DNA of 64,000 bases from Ooceraea biroi (taxonomy: Eukaryota; Arthropoda; Insecta; Hymenoptera; Formicidae): positions 7,175,838 to 7,239,837 of the forward strand of contig NC_039516.1 of the NCBI RefSeq assembly GCF_003672135.1, written 5' to 3'. This document shows positions 61,036-64,000 of this stretch, piece after piece. The notes under the pieces were generated by a model, which saw only the letters and a list, made by a program, of their open reading frames with translations, did not search any database and was not told the origin of the DNA. Position 1 is the first letter of the stretch. Each line of letters starts with the position of its first letter. The translations under genes were made by a program, and so were the position numbers.

Positions 61036-63747
61036 CTGCGAAAAACAGAAGAGAGACGCGTTAAGAAGGGAGACCCGTAAACTCGCTGGAAGACTTGGAC
61101 TCGCAGAAACGCCTCACGTTTTTGCGACTTCACTCACCTGTTCGTGTTGGACGGGTAGATGTGCAGTGTCAGGGGGTGGTGGTAACTAACAACAACAACA
61201 AAAAGTGCACAAGCTAGGTTAATTACCCTAATCACTACGGACATCGGACTGTCTTTCAGTCGAAGCGATAGCGATAACACGCCTACGCAGGGTTCGTTGA
61301 ATACGGCAATTATGCTTATCGTGCTTAATAATTACAGTCGCGCATAATTATGCCTGCGAGAGAGAACGGACCGCTCGATTGGAGAGACAAGAAAGAGGCG
61401 CACGTAATTCTGTCTCGAACATGCTATCGAAGAACGGTATACAAAAGCGAGAAATAAAATAGTTGAGATAACATTCAGGTCTAGACAACGTGTAACATAA
61501 GAAAGCAAAATATCACTCAATATATATGCGGGCATTTTTAAATCTTGTAGCAATTACTGTGACAAATACAACTGGACTTATATAGCTTTCTACTCGTTTT
61601 TAAATGCACCTTAGATTAGATAGATATATACACGGGCTGATTATACGCACCATTCCCTTGGCGACCATTTTCTGGATCTCCTCTTGCCTGAGTTTCTCGT
61701 AAGCCTTGTATTCTTGCTCCGAGTAAATCTGTTGCTCGTCGATTCCCTGCCATCCGTCGTCCTGCTCGAAATCGGGCTTCTTCGTTTGTTCCAGGAATTC
61801 TTGATAACTGCGCAAACGGAAGAGTGCAATTTTTCATAAATAACAAATTTCCTAGTTATTTACTAAGAAACCAATTAACGTAAAATGTAATATCAATATC
61901 CTCACATATCTTCAGCATAAATTTTATTTCCAATTGCTTGGAACGCATACCTGATGAGACCGTCACGATTGAGGTCGGCTTCGTTGAACACGTGTTCCCT
62001 CATTCTTTCCATCTCTTCGCGTCTTTCGTAGATATCGGATCCGGGAGCACCCTCGCTGTAAAGCTTATCCAATTCCTTCAGGAACAGGGCCTTCACCTCA
62101 TTCTGATCCCAGAAGCCATTACCGTCAAGATCTAAAGATCGAGTTTTCTTAATGCGACAATTACAAGAGCAACGATGTTCACGATGATCATTAATCATCT
62201 TTCTATTCGTTTTTATTCGTCGTATCTTCATTCGTACCGTGAAGGTGGAAGAATGTCTTGGGATTAAAGTCTTGAAGCTCCATGTGATCCTGCTTCTCCC
62301 ACACTTCCTCCAGTTGTTGCTTAGTAACGGGATGATGCAGCTGCAAATGCATATTATTAGGAAAAAAAAGAACTAATTAATAAATTAATTAATTAAAAGA
62401 AATAATTCTTTTCTATTATATTGTATGTGCGTTTTCCAACTCACGGGTTTGTGATCCTTGTGCTTCTTCTGCGCCGCCTCTAGATCCTCCTTGAACTTCT
62501 TCCTCTCTTCCTCGTCCATACCTTCCAAAGATGCGAATTATTCATTACAAGAGCGATGGCCAAGCAATGATTGTTCCTATCATTATTCATTAATTTACCA
62601 ATAAATTATATCGATAATTATCGATCGGCACGAAACTTTATAAAATTAATAAAGAAGCAATCTTAGAATGTTGTGTTTCTTTGTTTTGTTACCGTCATTA
62701 CCCTTCATCCTTTGCTCCGACTCGTACTTCTTCTGCATCTCATATTGCTTAAATTCCTCGTGCCTCTGCTCGTCCTTTTCTTCCAAGTCTTTTCTCGTCT
62801 GTAATGTTGCGCGATAACGTATTGATGTACGCGTATAATATCCTCAAACGAGATACCTTGTACGGAATATTATTTTTCGTATTTTATAAGTATTAAAAAC
62901 TGTCGTACTTTGATAATTAATTTCTTCAGATCCTCTATCTCGAACGTGTGCTTGTTGGAGTGATCCAAATGTTCCGCTATCTTCAAGTGATCTAGATCGA
63001 GATTATTCATCAAATTATACTCCTTGGTGGCAAGGTGTCTCAATCTCTCCAATTCTTCTCGTTTCAATTCATCCAGCTTCGATCTAACGTTAGGATCTAC
63101 GAACCGCAGCTCATGCGCTATCTGACCTGACTATACATAATAATATTCATTAAAAATTGCAAATTTTTGCTGCACTCAAGTATAAAATACAAAAGTATCT
63201 ATATTAGTAATATTCAGTCTCAATTCTCACATAAGTTTACTCGCGACTGATCTATGTTCAGTCTCTCTCTATTATTTGCAAATATATCTTATATATTCTA
63301 TATAACATATGTACTTTTGCGCAATTTTGATTAAAAACCAAATATGTATTCACCATTGAGCATAACAAGAAACGAATATTATGAATCATACTATGATAAC
63401 CCATTTTTTAATTTTTATTTTAATTTACAAAAAATATAACTTACACGTATGTCCCCTTCAGTCGCCTTTTGCAACTTCTCACGGAAAGCTGTGTCCTTTT
63501 CCAGGGTCTGGATTACTTCCTTTAAGTACCTGTGATACTCCATAATCTTTGCCTGTAAGAGACAGTATAAGCGTTTCATGAGATGGCAGTGGAAATCGCG
63601 CGCACACGAATAAACCGCATTGTTCTAAAAATATCCCACCATTTCCTCCGAATCGTCCACTTCATTGTCCTTGTGATCCTTCACAGGCGGTGCGACCGAT
63701 GTTTGTATTATTAAAACTAATAAAAATAATGGTAGGAGGTATTGCAT
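60496..63747 (-). CDS. NUCB1: Nucleobindin-1 (NUCB1), complete ten-exon coding region
   Basis: Exons 63747-63640, 63552-63445, 63130-62909, 62798-62693, 62521-62445, 62340-62238, 62131-61951, 61807-61651, 61185-61138 and 61035-60496 join to 1650 nt: 549 residues and TAG. Nucleobindins are Ca2+-binding proteins of the Golgi/secretory lumen that also bind G-alpha proteins. Visible in order: signal peptide 1-19; nesfatin-like region ending KLDEL-KR (Lys95-Arg96); charged coiled coil about 90-230; EF-hand loops 242-253 (DLDGNGFWDQNE) and 294-305 (DLNRDGLISYQE), both with the canonical Asp/Asn and position-12 Glu; a helical stretch; and a Gln/Pro-rich tail from about 371. The motif NPKTFFHLHD before the first loop is typical of the family. 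Vertebrate NUCB1/2 are about 400-460 aa, so the tail makes this one longer. All ten exons agree in phase. The gene is convergent with bab. Confidence 0.95.
61138..61185 (-). CDS. NUCB1: NUCB1 exon 9: 48-nt microexon
   Basis: The acceptor TTGTTGTTAG ends at 61186 and the donor GTGAGT follows CAG at 61138. It encodes LPPPPDTAHLPVQHEQ, 16 codons, phase 0 on both sides. No family motif is present; support comes from strong splice signals, phase and the Pro/Gln composition matching the next exon. It could be skipped without frame loss. Confidence 0.75.
61651..61807 (-). CDS. NUCB1: NUCB1 exon 8: end of EF-hand 2 and following helix
   Basis: Acceptor TGCGCAG. One base completes Ser302, then 52 codons: YQEFLEQTKKPDF, DDGWQGIDEQQIYSEQEYKA and YEKLRQEEIQKMVAKGM. 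The donor GTGCGT follows ATG, phase 0. The YQEF Glu supplies the position-12 Ca2+ ligand of loop 2. Family members have a comparable W-x(5-8)-Q/Y-[ST]-E-E-E-Y segment. Confidence 0.94.
61951..62131 (-). CDS. NUCB1: NUCB1 exon 7: EF-hand 1 loop and most of EF-hand 2
   Basis: Acceptor CTTTAG, donor GTATGC. Two bases complete Asp242, then 59 codons: loop 1 DLDGNGFWDQNE, the exiting helix VKALFLKELDKLYSEGAP, the insert DIYERREEMERMREHVFNEA between the two hands, and loop 2 up to DLNRDGLI. The final AG begins Ser302, position 9 of the second loop. Confidence 0.95.
62238..62340 (-). CDS. NUCB1: NUCB1 exon 6: helix leading into EF-hand 1
   Basis: Acceptor TTTGCAG, donor GTACGA; 34 codons plus one base. 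Encodes LHHPVTKQQLEEVWEKQD and HMELQDFNPKTFFHLH. The last base begins the first Asp of EF-hand loop 1. The LEEVWE... NPKTFF-LHD arrangement is diagnostic for nucleobindins. Confidence 0.94.
62445..62521 (-). CDS. NUCB1: NUCB1 exon 5: charged coiled-coil segment
   Basis: Begins with two bases completing Gly182, then 25 codons MDEEERKKFKEDLEAAQKKH and KDHKP; the donor GTGAGT is phase 0. The acceptor is a weak GGAAG without a long pyrimidine tract; it is chosen because it alone keeps the frame. Confidence 0.9.
62693..62798 (-). CDS. NUCB1: NUCB1 exon 4: charged coiled-coil segment
   Basis: Acceptor ATTACAG, donor GTAACA; 35 codons plus one base. Reads TRKDLEEKDEQRHEEFKQYE and MQKKYESEQRMKGND: almost wholly charged and Gln-rich, as expected of the long nucleobindin helix (RHEEFK-YEM is a family signature). 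Confidence 0.93.
62909..63130 (-). CDS. NUCB1: NUCB1 exon 3: KLDEL-KR site and start of coiled coil
   Basis: 74 codons, phase 0 to phase 0; acceptor ATAG and donor GTACGA. It begins SGQIAHELRFVDPNVRSKL, then DELKREELERLRHLATKEYN, and continues with heptad-like LDLDHLKIAEHLDHSNK. The Lys95-Arg96 pair directly after KLDEL coincides with the point where vertebrate nesfatin-1 is released. Confidence 0.94.
63131..63444 (-). other. NUCB1 intron 2 (314 bp)
   Basis: AT-rich intron from GTAAGT to ATAG. Nothing else seen. Confidence 0.85.
63445..63552 (-). CDS. NUCB1: NUCB1 exon 2: nesfatin-like core
   Basis: Acceptor TCTTACAG and donor GTAAGT; 36 codons, phase 0 both sides. It encodes EYHRYLKEVIQTLEKD, then FREKLQKATEGDIR, the family-typical amphipathic helices of the region corresponding to nesfatin-1 in vertebrate NUCB2. 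The symmetric phase means skipping would keep the frame. Confidence 0.94.
63640..63747 (-). CDS. NUCB1: NUCB1 exon 1 of coding region: start codon and signal peptide
   Basis: The ATG lies at 63747-63745 in AAAAATG context. The exon encodes 36 residues: hydrophobic MQYLLPLFLLVLIIQTSVA, a probable signal peptide cut after Ala19, then an acidic linker. The donor GTGGGA follows ATG (Met36), phase 0. On the - strand a TTCAGTTCCAG acceptor ends at 63752, so this exon probably starts with only four bases of 5' UTR, and an upstream non-coding exon must exist. Confidence 0.92.
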
Positions 63748-63751
63748 TTTT

Positions 63752-64000
63752 CTGGAACTGAACAAAAATGAATGGGAACGATAAGAGACAGCAAGAAGGT
63801 TGATAAAATTTTCTGATATGATAAATATGATAAATATAAAATATATCCATTTATTTGCACTCAAAGTGTGGCATTGTTTATTTATTTTGTATCCAACTCC
63901 TGTTTTCTCAATCCTAGACACTATTTTCTTCTTGACAAAGTTCTATTATTAGCGATCGTGGTAATTATTTTAGGATATAGTCGATAAGAACAAGACGCAA
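63752..64000 (-). other. Upstream of NUCB1 coding start: probable 5' UTR intron
   Basis: The - strand approaching 63752 is T-rich and ends GTTCAGTTCCAG, a good acceptor, so this stretch is most likely the 3' end of an intron in the 5' UTR. No TATA-like promoter can be assigned with confidence. The first non-coding exon is probably beyond base 64000. Confidence 0.5.

Noticed and set aside
60534..61133. Other open frames overlapping the NUCB1 Gln-rich exon on both strands, including Leu/Trp-rich and Val/Ala-rich proteins
   Set aside because: Repeated CAG/CAA-type codons keep several frames open at once; only the Gln-rich frame joins in phase to the nucleobindin exons.
1..64000. tRNA, rRNA or CRISPR features
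   Set aside because: I looked for B-box-like GGTTCGAATCC words with matching A-boxes and for regularly spaced repeats; none was convincing. The TTCGATTC words near 3215 and 44555 lack the rest of a tRNA.

Overview
The window looks like nuclear DNA from an insect, most probably a hymenopteran such as an ant or bee. Coding exons are short, bounded by GT/AG introns and GC-rich. Non-coding DNA mixes AT-rich tracts with strikingly CpG-rich tracts and has many GA/CT and CA microsatellites. Nothing prokaryotic is present: no operons, no rRNA, no CRISPR. The species assignment is inference.

Two protein-coding genes can be supported. The first, on the + strand, is the 3' part of a bric-a-brac (bab) transcription-factor gene. 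One small linker exon (36857-36914) is followed by four exons (47986-48163, 49936-50021, 51078-51317, 51676-52208). These encode the Bab conserved domain: a pipsqueak (psq) helix-turn-helix, an AT-hook and a low-complexity tail. The BTB exons are not visible and are presumably upstream of the window. Most of 1-36856 is therefore read as giant-intron or upstream regulatory DNA. Inside the 11-kb intron 36915-47985 lies a separate exon, 41028-41473, with its own stop codon. It encodes a different psq-type HTH followed by a CENP-B/pogo-transposase-like segment. Its acceptor phase is identical to that of the canonical next exon, so the window appears to hold a two-way choice of DNA-binding domain by alternative terminal exons.

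The second gene, on the - strand (63747 down to 60496), is a complete nucleobindin-1 (NUCB1) coding region. It has ten exons, all reading phases join, and the predicted protein is 549 aa. It has a signal peptide, a nesfatin-like N-terminal segment ending in KLDEL-KR, a coiled coil, two EF-hands (each loop split by an intron) and a long Gln/Pro-rich tail. The two genes converge, tail to tail, across roughly 8 kb (52209-60495) of UTR and intergenic DNA.

Layout: 1-36856 non-coding, with a mariner-like MITE at 3200-3402, a 47-bp minisatellite at 5490-5630, a tandem duplication at about 14930-15740 and many simple repeats. 36857-52208 is the bab 3' end, with a palindromic MITE at 41574-41670 just past the alternative stop. 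52209-60495 is the bab 3' UTR and intergenic DNA, rich in GA, TG and TA repeats. 60496-63751 is NUCB1. 63752-64000 is NUCB1 5' intron or promoter-proximal DNA. All calls rest on hand translation, splice-site phase and family knowledge; no searches were run.
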